Source of the DNA: an uncultured Anaerotruncus sp.
GTDB lineage: Bacteria; Bacillota; Clostridia; Oscillospirales; Ruminococcaceae
Direction: 5' to 3'
Assembly: GCA_944385965.1 (NCBI GenBank)
Contig: CALWZG010000007.1
Span: 1 to 41,421 of the forward strand
Length of the DNA stretch: 41,421 nucleotides
Shown: positions 31,537 to 39,325 of the stretch, piece after piece
Numbering within the stretch: position 1 is the stretch's first letter
How the letters are laid out: each line of letters opens with the position of its first letter
The notes under the pieces: model-generated
The model's input: only the letters and a program-made list of their open reading frames with translations
What the model was told of the DNA's origin: nothing
Databases searched by the model: none
Made by a program: the position numbers and the translations under genes

Positions 31537-33279
31537 TCAGAACCGGGGGCGCTTCACATAAGATGTGTGCAGAACCTCATGGGCCTTATGGCTGCCAAAC
31601 TCCCCAAAAAACTCCTCATAGATTTTCAGCAGGGAGGGGTTTTCATGGCTCTTGCGCAGAGGCTTACCTGCATCATCCTCATACAGGGCCTTGGCTCTCA
31701 GGCCCTTCAGGTCGGTGAAGTTGCGGACACTGGCGGTCTGTACCGGCTGTCCGCCCCCGTTGACACATCCGCCAGGGCAGCCCATCACCTCAATGAAATG
31801 GTAGCTGGCCTCTCCGGATTTCACCCGGCGCAATATCTCCTTGGCGTTGGCCAGGCCGGAAACCACCGCTACACGGATGGTCAAATCCCCAATCTGATAG
31901 CTGGCCTCTTTGATACCCTGGGTGCCCCGCACTTCATCAAACTCCAGCTTCTCCAGGGGCTTTCCGCCTACCCATTCGGCGGCGGTCCGCAGAGCCGCTT
32001 CCATAACGCCTCCAGTGGCGCCAAAGATGACACCCGCTCCGGTAGATTCGCCCATTGGGTCGTCAAATTTCTCGTCGGGAAGCTGGTCGAACAGCAGACC
32101 CGCGTGCTGAATCATCCGGGCCAGCTCCCGGGTGGTGATGGACACATCCACATCCGGCACTCCGGCGGCGTTCTCATTGGGACGTCCCACCTCGAACTTC
32201 TTGGCGGTGCAGGGCATTACGCTGACCATAAAGATGTCCTTGGGGTCCCAGCCCATCTTCTGGGCATACCAGGTTTTGGCGGTGGCACCAAACATCTGCT
32301 GGGGGGATTTGCAGGTGGACAGGTTGGGAATCATCTCGGGGAAATAATGCTCGCAGTATTTTACCCACCCCGGAGAGCAAGAGGTAATCATGGGCAGGAC
32401 ACCGCCGTTTTTCACCCGCTCCACAAACTCGTGGGCCTCCTCCACAATGGTCATATCCGCTGCCAGGTCGGTATCAAACACCTTCTCAAAGCCCAGGCGC
32501 CGCAGAGCGGCCACCATCTTCCCTTCCACATTGGTGCCTATGGGCATTCCAAAGGCCTCCCCCAGGGTGGCCCGGATGGAGGGAGCGGTCTGTACCAGCA
32601 CATGCTTGGAGGGGTCATGGAGTGCATCCCAAACCAGACCGGTCTGGTCCTTCTCTCCCAGGGCACCGGTGGGGCAGACCACGATGCATTGGCCGCAGGA
32701 CACACAGGCCACCTCTCCCAGATTCTGCTCAAAGGCGCATCCAATATGGGTGTCAAAGCCCCGCTGATTGGGTCCCAGCACCCCGATGCCCTGCCATCTT
32801 CCGCAGGCTGCGGCACACCGGCGGCACAGGATACACTTATTATTGTCCCGGAACATATGAGGGGCAGACCGGTCAATCTCATAAACCGGGTTCTCGCCGG
32901 TGAACCGCTCCTGGTCCTCTACATTCAGGGTTTTGCACAGGGTTTGCAGCTCGCACTCCCCTCCCCGCACGCAGGACAGGCAGTCCTTTTTGTGGGTGGA
33001 AAGAATCAGTTCCAGGGTGGTTTTGCGGGCTTCCCGCACCCGGCGGGAATTGGTGATGACCTCCATCCCCTCCGCCACCGGATAAACGCAGGAGGCTACC
33101 AGTGTTCTGGCTCCCTTCACCTCCACCACGCAGATGCGGCAGGCGCCAATCTCATTGGCGTCTTTGAGATAACACAGGGTTGGAATCTCAATGCCAGCGC
33201 TCCGAGCGGCTTCCAGGATGGTGATTCCCTTCGGGACGGACAGCGGCATCCCATTGATTTTGATTGCTACTGTTTCCAT
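31537..33279 (-). CDS. hndD: NAD(P)-linked [FeFe] hydrogenase catalytic subunit (HndD/HydA type)
   Basis: 580 residues. In order: N-terminal [2Fe-2S] domain (Cys36, 47, 50, 64), His-Cys3 [4Fe-4S] motif (His96, Cys100, 103, 109), two [4Fe-4S] clusters (Cys149/152/155/159 and 192/195/198/202), then the H-cluster domain with L1 TSCSPGW (300s), L2 MPCTAKKFE (Cys357) and L3 EVMGCPGGCVNGGGQP (Cys501, 505), and the small C-terminal domain. L1 has Ser where many enzymes have a second Cys. It evolves or oxidises H2, with electrons delivered via HndC from NAD(P)H and possibly ferredoxin by bifurcation. The ATG at 33279 (GGAG 10 nt upstream) is preferred to the GTG at 33288. Last gene of the operon; no maturases (HydEFG) lie in the window. 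Confidence 0.95.
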   Translation of the reverse strand: METVAIKINGMPLSVPKGITILEAARSAGIEIPTLCYLKDANEIGACRICVVEVKGARTLVASCVYPVAEGMEVITNSRRVREARKTTLELILSTHKKDCLSCVRGGECELQTLCKTLNVEDQERFTGENPVYEIDRSAPHMFRDNNKCILCRRCAAACGRWQGIGVLGPNQRGFDTHIGCAFEQNLGEVACVSCGQCIVVCPTGALGEKDQTGLVWDALHDPSKHVLVQTAPSIRATLGEAFGMPIGTNVEGKMVAALRRLGFEKVFDTDLAADMTIVEEAHEFVERVKNGGVLPMITSCSPGWVKYCEHYFPEMIPNLSTCKSPQQMFGATAKTWYAQKMGWDPKDIFMVSVMPCTAKKFEVGRPNENAAGVPDVDVSITTRELARMIQHAGLLFDQLPDEKFDDPMGESTGAGVIFGATGGVMEAALRTAAEWVGGKPLEKLEFDEVRGTQGIKEASYQIGDLTIRVAVVSGLANAKEILRRVKSGEASYHFIEVMGCPGGCVNGGGQPVQTASVRNFTDLKGLRAKALYEDDAGKPLRKSHENPSLLKIYEEFFGEFGSHKAHEVLHTSYVKRPRF

Positions 33280-33297
33280 TTTACCCACGCTCCTTTC

Positions 33298-35085
33298 TTA
33301 CTCTTTCACGATGGCGTTGAATTTACATTGGTCAATACAGGCCCCGCACTTGATACATTTCTCAAGGTCAATGGAATGGGGCTTCTTCACCTCTCCGGAA
33401 ATAGCCCCCACGGGGCAATGTCTGGTACACAGGGTACAGCCCCGGCACTTGTTGGGCACCACCACATAATGCACAAGCTGTTTGCATACCTTGGCCGGGC
33501 AGCGCTTGTCAATCACATGGGCCTCATACTCCTTGCGGAAATACCGCAGGGTGGACAACACCGGGTTGGGAGCGGTCTGTCCCAGCCCGCACAGGGCGTT
33601 GTCCTTGATGTACAGGCACAGCTGCTCCATCTTATCCAAATCCTCCAGGGTCCCTTCCCCTTTGGTGATTTTGTCCAGCATCTCATACAGCCGCTTGGTG
33701 CCTACCCGGCAAGGGGTGCATTTTCCACAGCTTTCGTCCACGGTAAACTCCAGGAAGAACTTGGCGATGTCCACCATGCAGTTGTCCTCATCCATAACAA
33801 TCAGGCCGCCGGAGCCCATCATAGAGCCAATGGCCAGCAGATTGTCATAGTCGATTTCGGTGTCTATCAGAGAGGCGGGAATACAGCCTCCGGAGGGGCC
33901 TCCTGTCTGGGCCGCCTTGAATTTCTTCCCGTTAGGGATGCCGCCGCCGATTTCCTCGATAATCTCCCGGAGGGTGGTTCCCATAGGCACTTCCACCAGA
34001 CCGGTGTTGTTGATTTTTCCGCCCAGGGCGAACACTTTGGTACCTTTGGACTTCTCAGTCCCCATAGAGGCGAACCACTCCGACCCTTTCAGGATAATCT
34101 GGGGGATGTTGGCGTAAGTTTCCACATTGTTGAGGATGGAGGGTTTGCCGAACAGCCCCTTCACCGCCGGGAAGGGAGGACGAGGACGGGGCTCGCCCCG
34201 GTGGCCCTCGATAGAGGTCATCAAAGCGGTTTCCTCTCCGCAGACAAAGGCACCCGCTCCCAAGCGCACATCCAAATCAAAATCAAAGCCGCTGCCCAGA
34301 ATGTCCTTTCCCAGCAGCCCCAGCTCCCGGGCCTGACCGATGGCGATGGTCAGCCGCTTCACTGCGATGGGGTACTCCGCCCGGACGTAGATATAACCTT
34401 GGGTAGCCCCGATGGCATAACCGGCGATGGCCATGGCCTCAATGACAGCGTGAGGGTCTCCCTCCAGAACCGACCGGTCCATAAATGCCCCCGGGTCTCC
34501 CTCGTCGGCGTTGCAGCAAACATATTTCTGGTCAGCTTCAGAGGCCTTGGCGAAACTCCACTTCAAGCCAGTGGGGAAGCCGGCGCCTCCCCGTCCCCGC
34601 AGGCCGGAGCGCTTCAGCACATCAATCACATCGTCCGGGGTCATCTCGGTGAGTACCTTGCCCAAAGCCTGATAACCGTCATAGGCGATATACTCGTTGA
34701 TGTCCTCAGGGTTGATGACACCACAGTTGCGCAGGGCGATGCGCTTCTGTTTTTTATAGAAATCTGTCTGGTCCAGGGACTTGATGTTGTCCTCCTGGGC
34801 GGTCTCCTCATAAAGCAGGTGCCGGACAATACGGCCTTTCAGCAGATGCTCCTCCACGATTTCCTTGACATCCTCCGCCCGCACATGGGCGTAAAAGGCC
34901 CCTTCCGGGTAAACAATCACTACTGGTCCTTTGGCGCACAGGCCAAAACAGCCGGTTTTGACGATTTTCACTTCCTCGTTCAGGCCATACCGGGTCAGCT
35001 CATCCTGAAAGGTCTGCAAAATCCGGGCGGAGCCGGAGGAGGTACAGCCAGTGCCTCCGCAAATCAAAATATGGGAACGATACAT
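33298..35085 (-). CDS. hndC: NuoF-like diaphorase subunit of the [FeFe] hydrogenase (HndC/HydB)
   Basis: 595 residues. N-terminal thioredoxin-like [2Fe-2S] domain (CGGTGC and TGCFGLC), then the NuoF core with GRGGAGFPTGLKW (FMN/NADH site), CNADEGDPGAF and GAGAFVCGEETAL, SLBB-like region, and ESCGKCTPCRVGTKRL for a [4Fe-4S] cluster. The C-terminus adds a two-cluster ferredoxin domain (CRGCTLCTRHC and CIKCGACIDQC). It oxidises or reduces NAD(P)H and passes electrons to HndD. GGAGG lies 9 nt upstream of the ATG. Co-transcribed between HndB and HndD, 18 nt downstream of HndB. Confidence 0.95.
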   Translation of the reverse strand: MYRSHILICGGTGCTSSGSARILQTFQDELTRYGLNEEVKIVKTGCFGLCAKGPVVIVYPEGAFYAHVRAEDVKEIVEEHLLKGRIVRHLLYEETAQEDNIKSLDQTDFYKKQKRIALRNCGVINPEDINEYIAYDGYQALGKVLTEMTPDDVIDVLKRSGLRGRGGAGFPTGLKWSFAKASEADQKYVCCNADEGDPGAFMDRSVLEGDPHAVIEAMAIAGYAIGATQGYIYVRAEYPIAVKRLTIAIGQARELGLLGKDILGSGFDFDLDVRLGAGAFVCGEETALMTSIEGHRGEPRPRPPFPAVKGLFGKPSILNNVETYANIPQIILKGSEWFASMGTEKSKGTKVFALGGKINNTGLVEVPMGTTLREIIEEIGGGIPNGKKFKAAQTGGPSGGCIPASLIDTEIDYDNLLAIGSMMGSGGLIVMDEDNCMVDIAKFFLEFTVDESCGKCTPCRVGTKRLYEMLDKITKGEGTLEDLDKMEQLCLYIKDNALCGLGQTAPNPVLSTLRYFRKEYEAHVIDKRCPAKVCKQLVHYVVVPNKCRGCTLCTRHCPVGAISGEVKKPHSIDLEKCIKCGACIDQCKFNAIVKE

Positions 35086-35103
35086 GGCGTTTTTCCTCCT
35101 TCC

Positions 35104-35475
35104 TTACTTCTTTACGGCGCCAATGGTGTACTCGGTAACCACCTTCCCATTTACCAGATGGTCCACCACCACTTTCACCGCTTTTTCCGGGTTCATCTTC
35201 ACATAGGTGACCTTCTCTTTCCCTGGGACAGTCACCTCCACCACCGGCTCATACTGGCAGATGCCGATGCAGCCGGTTTGGGCCACTGTCACATTCTTCA
35301 ATCCCCGCTTGGCAATCTCCTCGGTAAAGGCTTGAAGCACTGGTCTGGCCCCCGCTGCGATGCCGCAGGTAGCCATTCCCACCACCACCCGGATATTTCC
35401 GGTATCGTCGTGACGTACTCCCATATTCCCCTTCATCTTATCCCGCAGGGCCTGCAATTCCGCTAAACTTTTCAT
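35104..35475 (-). CDS. hndB: thioredoxin-like [2Fe-2S] subunit (HndB type)
   Basis: 123 residues from the ATG at 35475; a longer frame to 35667 would run inside the preceding gene and is rejected. It is a stand-alone domain similar to the N-terminus of HndC, with MATCGIAAGA and QTGCIGICQYEPVVEV. Only three cysteines are at the expected positions (the CxxxxC partner is Ala), which I recall is also common in this subfamily. GGAGG lies about 10 nt upstream. It overlaps the HATPase gene by 4 nt (ATGA). Role: electron carrier or assembly partner of the Hnd complex. Confidence 0.85.
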   Translation of the reverse strand: MKSLAELQALRDKMKGNMGVRHDDTGNIRVVVGMATCGIAAGARPVLQAFTEEIAKRGLKNVTVAQTGCIGICQYEPVVEVTVPGKEKVTYVKMNPEKAVKVVVDHLVNGKVVTEYTIGAVKK

Positions 35476-36041
35476 TGGCGCGTTTCCTCCCTTTCCGTTT
35501 CCCGCAGCTCCTCCATATTTTCCCGAATCATCTCCCCCAAAAAGGTGATAACTTCCGGCGATTGGATGGGCACCCCATCCAAGGTCTGCCGCACCTCTCT
35601 GGTATCCAACACAAATTCCTTGTTCTCCCACCGGTAGGTGTACCGAAATTCCACCTGTGGATTGCACTGAATCAAGGTGGTGACGGTTCCCGCTACATCC
35701 CCCAAGGGCATCCGGTCAATGTGGCTGTATCCAAACCAGGCTCTCATCCGGGTCCCTTTCCCTGGCTGACTTTCAATGCTCAGGTCCCCGCCGGTCAGCT
35801 GGGCGGCCATCTTCAGAAATGGCACCCCCAGACCCACCTTCCGGGTGGTGCGGGTGGTATAGAAGGGGTCCGTGACCCGCTGGGCCTGCTCCTGACTCAT
35901 GCCGCAGCCATCGTCCTTGATTTCCAGCGCCAGCAGGTCGCTGGAAGGGGTTTCCTCCACCAGAATCTCTATTAGTCCAGCTCCCGCCCGCACCGAGTTT
36001 TCTGCCACATCCAGCAGGTTGAGAGATAATTCCTGCATCAT
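35472..36041 (-). CDS. HATPase_c protein within the hydrogenase operon
   Basis: 189 residues of GHKL-type ATPase fold without a phosphotransfer His domain or membrane segment. N box LLDVAENSVRAGA, G1 KDDGCGM and the G2-like loop VGLGVPFLKMAAQ are recognisable, so nucleotide binding is likely. Similar proteins occur beside NuoE-like hydrogenase subunits in other Clostridia. It starts 4 nt after HndA stops and overlaps HndB by 4 nt, so all three are translated together. It could be a kinase or anti-factor acting with the DRTGG and RsbW-like proteins of the divergent operon; not shown. Confidence 0.82.
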   Translation of the reverse strand: MMQELSLNLLDVAENSVRAGAGLIEILVEETPSSDLLALEIKDDGCGMSQEQAQRVTDPFYTTRTTRKVGLGVPFLKMAAQLTGGDLSIESQPGKGTRMRAWFGYSHIDRMPLGDVAGTVTTLIQCNPQVEFRYTYRWENKEFVLDTREVRQTLDGVPIQSPEVITFLGEMIRENMEELRETEREETRQ

Positions 36042-36045
36042 AGGC

Positions 36046-36543
36046 TCACGCCCCGTATTTCTGCAAAATCATGTCTATATCGTCCACCGTCAGCCGCCCA
36101 TAAACCTCATCGTTAATGGTAATCACCGGCGCCAGACCACAGGCTCCAATACACCGGCAGGCGTCCAAGCTGAACTTACCGTCCGGGGTACAGCCGCCGC
36201 TTTTAATGCCCAGCTTTTCTGACAGACGCTCAAAAATATCTCCCGAGCCTTTTACATAACAAGCGGTACCCAAACACACTGAAATCCGGTTTTTACCCTT
36301 GGGGTTCAGGTTAAACTGGGAGTAAAAGGTCACTACCCCATAGATTTCCTCCAGGGGAATGTCCATTTCCAAGGAGATGATTTCCTGAACCTCTATCGGC
36401 AGATATCCATAGATCTCCTGGGCTTTTTGCAGCACTGGCATCAGCGCTCCTGGCTGTCCCTTATAATCCTGGATAACCTGCCGAAGCTGTTCCTCCTGAA
36501 TCTTGGTCCCAGAGAATGGGACAGCCGACTTTGTGTTTGCCAT
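36046..36543 (-). CDS. hndA: NuoE-like [2Fe-2S] subunit of the [FeFe] hydrogenase (HndA/HydC)
   Basis: 165 residues from the ATG at 36543 (AGGAGG 10 nt upstream); the frame is open up to 36633 but that part contains the leader. The NuoE fold is evident (LMPVLQKAQEIYGYLP, IYGVVTFYSQFNLNPKGKN) with the [2Fe-2S] cysteines in CLGTACYVKGSG and ACRCIGACGLAP. It passes electrons between HndC and HndD. First gene of the leftward operon, with promoter 36649-36677 and a Rex-like site in the leader. Confidence 0.95.
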   Translation of the reverse strand: MANTKSAVPFSGTKIQEEQLRQVIQDYKGQPGALMPVLQKAQEIYGYLPIEVQEIISLEMDIPLEEIYGVVTFYSQFNLNPKGKNRISVCLGTACYVKGSGDIFERLSEKLGIKSGGCTPDGKFSLDACRCIGACGLAPVITINDEVYGRLTVDDIDMILQKYGA

Positions 36544-36615
36544 GTTGTTGAGACCTCCTAACATCACATATGGATTGGACGGCGTACTTCCTTTTCCATG
36601 TTTCCTTGTCATCAA

Positions 36616-36633
36616 TTGATAACTTTTTGTCAA
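36616..36633. promoter_or_regulatory. degenerate Rex-like operator in the hndA leader
   Basis: TTGATAA-CTTT-TTGTCAA agrees with the clostridial Rex pattern TTGTTAA-N4-TTAACAA at 11 of 14 positions, inside a longer AATTGA...TCAATT inverted repeat (36614-36635). It lies just downstream of the predicted transcription start, a repressor position. Confidence 0.4.
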
Positions 36634-36648
36634 TTAGCCGATGGGGAT

Positions 36649-36677
36649 ATTATAGCAAAAATTTTCCCCACAGTCTA
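36649..36677 (-). promoter_or_regulatory. sigma-A-type promoter of the hydrogenase operon
   Basis: Extended TGC-TATAAT (36654-36649) with TAGACT (36677-36672) 17 nt upstream on the minus strand. Confidence 0.75.
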
Positions 36678-36699
36678 TGCTATTTTTAATAATTTTTAT

Positions 36700-36726
36700 A
36701 CTTTTATAAAGTTATTTTATAAAAGT
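36700..36726. promoter_or_regulatory. AT-rich 11-bp palindrome between the divergent hydrogen operons
   Basis: ACTTTTATAAA and TTTATAAAAGT are perfect inverted repeats with a 5-nt centre. It lies about 25 nt upstream of the -35 of the hydrogenase promoter and about 75 nt upstream of the rightward -35. It could be a regulator site; its AT content also suits a UP element. Confidence 0.45.
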
Positions 36727-36800
36727 TTACTGTTTTCCTTTAGAAAAATCCACCAAAACAAAAAAATTTCTTTCTCCCCAAAAGGGATCGGCCTCAGGGG

Positions 36801-36830
36801 TTGCCCCCTGGACGGAAGGCGTGCTATACT
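36801..36830 (+). promoter_or_regulatory. promoter of the rightward hydrogen-associated operon
   Basis: TTGCCC (36801-36806), 18-nt spacer and extended TGCTATACT (-10 at 36825-36830). Confidence 0.65.
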
Positions 36831-36871
36831 GAGGAAAACAACTCCTGACAACCGAAAAAGGGGGATTGCGT

Positions 36872-37228
36872 ATGACCGTGCAAGAAATCCAAGAGATTTT
36901 AAAAGCCACTGTTTACTGCGAAGGGACTTCCCTGCAAACCGAGGCCCATACCGCCTGCGGCAGCGACCTGATGAGCGATGTGCTGGCCTATGTGAAGGAT
37001 CAAAGCGTGCTGCTCACCGGCCTGGTAAATCCCCAGGTGGTACGCACCGCCGAGATGATGGATATGGTGTGTGTGGTATTTGTCCGGGGCAAGCAGCCTG
37101 ACAAAGCCATTGTGGAGATGGCCCAGGAATTGGGAATCGCCGTTCTTTCCACCCCTTATGGGATGTTTTCCGCCTGCGGGCGGCTGCATGACCGGGGCAT
37201 GAAGGGAGGAGGCGAGGCTTATGTCTGA
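36872..37228 (+). CDS. DRTGG-domain protein
   Basis: 118 residues. The fold resembles the DRTGG domain that also occurs in CBS/phosphotransacetylase-like regulators: MTVQEIQEILKATVYCEG, a central GSDLMSDVLAYVKDQSVLLTG and VNPQVVRTAEMMDMVCVVFVRG, then GIAVLSTPYGMFSACGRL. Members are often small-molecule-binding modules; ligand unknown. A TTG at 36866 would extend it by two codons, but the ATG at 36872 is 7 nt from GGGGG. First gene of the rightward operon; the last 8 nt overlap the next gene. A paralogue of it lies at 38987-39325. Confidence 0.78.
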   Translation: MTVQEIQEILKATVYCEGTSLQTEAHTACGSDLMSDVLAYVKDQSVLLTGLVNPQVVRTAEMMDMVCVVFVRGKQPDKAIVEMAQELGIAVLSTPYGMFSACGRLHDRGMKGGGEAYV

Positions 37229-37649
37229 TACCATTCAGCTGAACTTCACGGTGCCGGGAGATGACTTTACCCGAGCCGGAGAAGCTTCCAGCGAGGTAAA
37301 GGGGATTCTGAAAAAGCTGGGCCTGTCCCCTATGGTGGTGCGCAAGGTGGCCATCGCCATGTATGAGGGAGAAATCAACATGGCCATTCACGGCGGCGGC
37401 GGGGAAATTACGGTGGAAATCTCCGACCAGTGGGTTCAGATGGTGCTGGCCGACCAGGGACCAGGGATTCCCAATGTGGAGCTTGCTATGCAGGAAGGCT
37501 GGTCCACCGCCCCTGACAGTGTACGCAACCTGGGATTTGGAGCGGGGATGGGACTGCCCAATATGAAAAAATACTCCGACGAGATGTCTATTGACAGCCA
37601 AGTGGGTGTGGGGACCACTGTGACCATGCGGGTCTATCTGAATCTCTGA
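37221..37649 (+). CDS. RsbW/SpoIIAB-like ATP-binding protein
   Basis: 142 residues of the small GHKL anti-sigma type: N box VAIAMYEGEINMAIHGG, G1 DQGPGIPN, G2-like LGFGAGMGLPNMKKYSDEM. In SpoIIAB the Asn/Glu in the N box are needed for kinase activity; here YEGEINMAIH carries Glu and Asn in the same positions, so kinase activity is possible. Overlaps the DRTGG gene by 8 nt and precedes the H-cluster protein by 14 nt. Likely a kinase or anti-factor whose partner is not in the window. Confidence 0.82.
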   Translation: MSDTIQLNFTVPGDDFTRAGEASSEVKGILKKLGLSPMVVRKVAIAMYEGEINMAIHGGGGEITVEISDQWVQMVLADQGPGIPNVELAMQEGWSTAPDSVRNLGFGAGMGLPNMKKYSDEMSIDSQVGVGTTVTMRVYLNL

Positions 37650-37663
37650 AAGGAGGGTGGTTT

Positions 37664-38962
37664 ATGGAAAGCCATGCTTATTTCCATTCGGTGACGCTGG
37701 ACCAGGAGAAATGCCGTGGGTGCATCAATTGTGTCAAGCGCTGTCCCACCGAAGCCATCCGTGTCCGTGGGGGAAAAGCGGAAATCATCACCGCCCGCTG
37801 CATCGACTGCGGGGAGTGTATCCGGGTCTGCCCCCATCACGCCAAAAAGGCGATTTTCGACCCTATGTCTATTATGGAGCGGTTCCAATATACCATTGCC
37901 CTGCCGGCGCCCGCCCTCTATGGACAGTTTAACAACCTAGATGACATCAACCTGATTTTAGCCGCTCTGCTGAAGATGGGGTTCAATCAGGTATACGAGG
38001 TGGCCCGGGCCGCTGAACTGGTCTCCGACGCCACCCGCAAATATATGCTGCGGCCGGATATTGTGAAACCGGTCATCAGTTCCGCCTGTCCAGCGGTGCT
38101 GCGGCTGGTGCGGGTACGTTTTCCCGAGTTGATTCCCAATATTCTGCCCATTCATGCCCCCATGGAGGTGGCGGCCCGTCTGGCCAAGCGGGAGGCTATG
38201 GCCCGCACCGGGCTTTCGGAGGAGCAGATTGGGGCCATCTTTATCGGCCCCTGCCCTGCTAAGGTTACCGCCGCCAAAATGCTGATTGGCGGGGAGAAAA
38301 GCGCGGTAGATGGGGTGCTGGCCATTCAGGAGGTCTATCCTCATTTAATCGGGCTGATGAAAAAGGTCACCTCCGCTGACCTGTCCCAAGCGGGGCGTAT
38401 GGGCATCGGCTGGGGAAGCAGCGGCGGTGAGGCCGCCGCGGTCCTTCAGGAAAAATACCTGGCCGCTGATGGGGTTGAGAACATCATCAGTGTGCTGGAA
38501 AATCTGGAGGACGAAAAGTTTTACGGTTTGGATTTTGTGGAGCTGAACGCCTGCTCCGGGGGCTGCGTGGGTGGGGTTCTGAATGTGGAGAATCCTTACA
38601 TTGCCAAGGTGAAGCTGAAACATGTGCGCCGGTACTGCCCTGTCTCCTGCAATCGCCTGCCCAATGATGACCTTTCCAATTATTTATGGGAGAAGCCCTT
38701 AGAATATGAGCCGGTATTGGAGCTGGACCCGGATTTCCGGGTGGCCATGGAAAAGATGAAGGAGATGCGCCGGATTCAAAGCCATCTTTACGGATTGGAC
38801 TGCGGAAGCTGCGGAGCGCCTTCCTGCCGGGCTTTGGCGGAGGATGTGGTGCGGGGCATTGCTACCGAGGACGCCTGTATTTTCAAACTGCGGGACCAGG
38901 TGGAGGAACTGGCCAAAGGGTTAAACCTTCTGGCCCAGCATATGCCCAAAGCCTCTGAATAA
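37664..38962 (+). CDS. [FeFe]-hydrogenase-like protein, putative H2/redox sensor (group C/D type)
   Basis: 432 residues. Two [4Fe-4S] clusters at 17-56 (CRGCINCVKRC, CIDCGECIRVC), an H-cluster domain about 75-345 with all four predicted H-cluster cysteines: Cys142 (SSACPAV), Cys197 (GPCPAK), Cys297 and Cys301 (NACSGGCVGG), and a C-terminal [4Fe-4S] domain with CGSCGAPSC and Cys405 (380-405). The L1-L3 surroundings differ from catalytic enzymes (SSACPAV not TSCCPGW, and L3 lacks the GGG). No PAS domain is present. Such proteins are regarded as sensory or low-activity hydrogenases; sensing here is inferred from architecture and from its operon with ATPase and DRTGG proteins. AGGAGG is 7 nt before the start. 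Confidence 0.85.
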   Translation: MESHAYFHSVTLDQEKCRGCINCVKRCPTEAIRVRGGKAEIITARCIDCGECIRVCPHHAKKAIFDPMSIMERFQYTIALPAPALYGQFNNLDDINLILAALLKMGFNQVYEVARAAELVSDATRKYMLRPDIVKPVISSACPAVLRLVRVRFPELIPNILPIHAPMEVAARLAKREAMARTGLSEEQIGAIFIGPCPAKVTAAKMLIGGEKSAVDGVLAIQEVYPHLIGLMKKVTSADLSQAGRMGIGWGSSGGEAAAVLQEKYLAADGVENIISVLENLEDEKFYGLDFVELNACSGGCVGGVLNVENPYIAKVKLKHVRRYCPVSCNRLPNDDLSNYLWEKPLEYEPVLELDPDFRVAMEKMKEMRRIQSHLYGLDCGSCGAPSCRALAEDVVRGIATEDACIFKLRDQVEELAKGLNLLAQHMPKASE

Positions 38963-38986
38963 GAGAAAAAAGGAGGGAGTATCCAT

Positions 38987-39325
38987 ATGACGGTAACCGA
39001 AATGGCTGAAAAATTGGGATGGGAGGTTTTAGTGGAGGGAGAAGGTGCCTGCCGTGAAATCCAAACGGTTTACTGCTGCGACCTTCTCAGCTTCGTGATG
39101 GGGCGGGCTCCAGCAGACAGCGCTTGGGTGACGGTGATGGGAAACGCAAACGCCATGGCGGTGGCTCTGCTGGCAGATGTGGCCTGTGTGGTGCTGGCGG
39201 AAGGGGCCGCTTTGGACGCGGAGGCGGCTGTAAAAGCGAAACAGCATCAAATCGCTGTGGTGTCCAGCCAGGGGCTGGCTGTGTATCCCTCCGCCAAAGC
39301 GGTGGCTGAGGTCTGCGGCTTATGA
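38987..39325 (+). CDS. second DRTGG-domain protein
   Basis: 112 residues, similar in layout to the product of 36872-37228 (MTVTEMAEKLGWEVLVEG; YCCDLLSFVMGRAP; ADVACVVLAEG; QHQIAVVSSQGLAVYPSAK). It probably has the same fold and could bind a related ligand or form a heterodimer. It overlaps the following PHP gene by 4 nt (ATGA). AGGAGG/GGGAG ribosome site 7-10 nt upstream. Confidence 0.75.
   Translation: MTVTEMAEKLGWEVLVEGEGACREIQTVYCCDLLSFVMGRAPADSAWVTVMGNANAMAVALLADVACVVLAEGAALDAEAAVKAKQHQIAVVSSQGLAVYPSAKAVAEVCGL

Noticed and set aside
31225..35466. Open frame of more than 1400 codons on the plus strand opposite the hydrogenase genes
   Set aside because: It lies antisense to hndD, hndC and most of hndB, has no ribosome site or family motif, and reflects the codon bias of the real genes; sense proteins with full cluster motifs are unambiguous.
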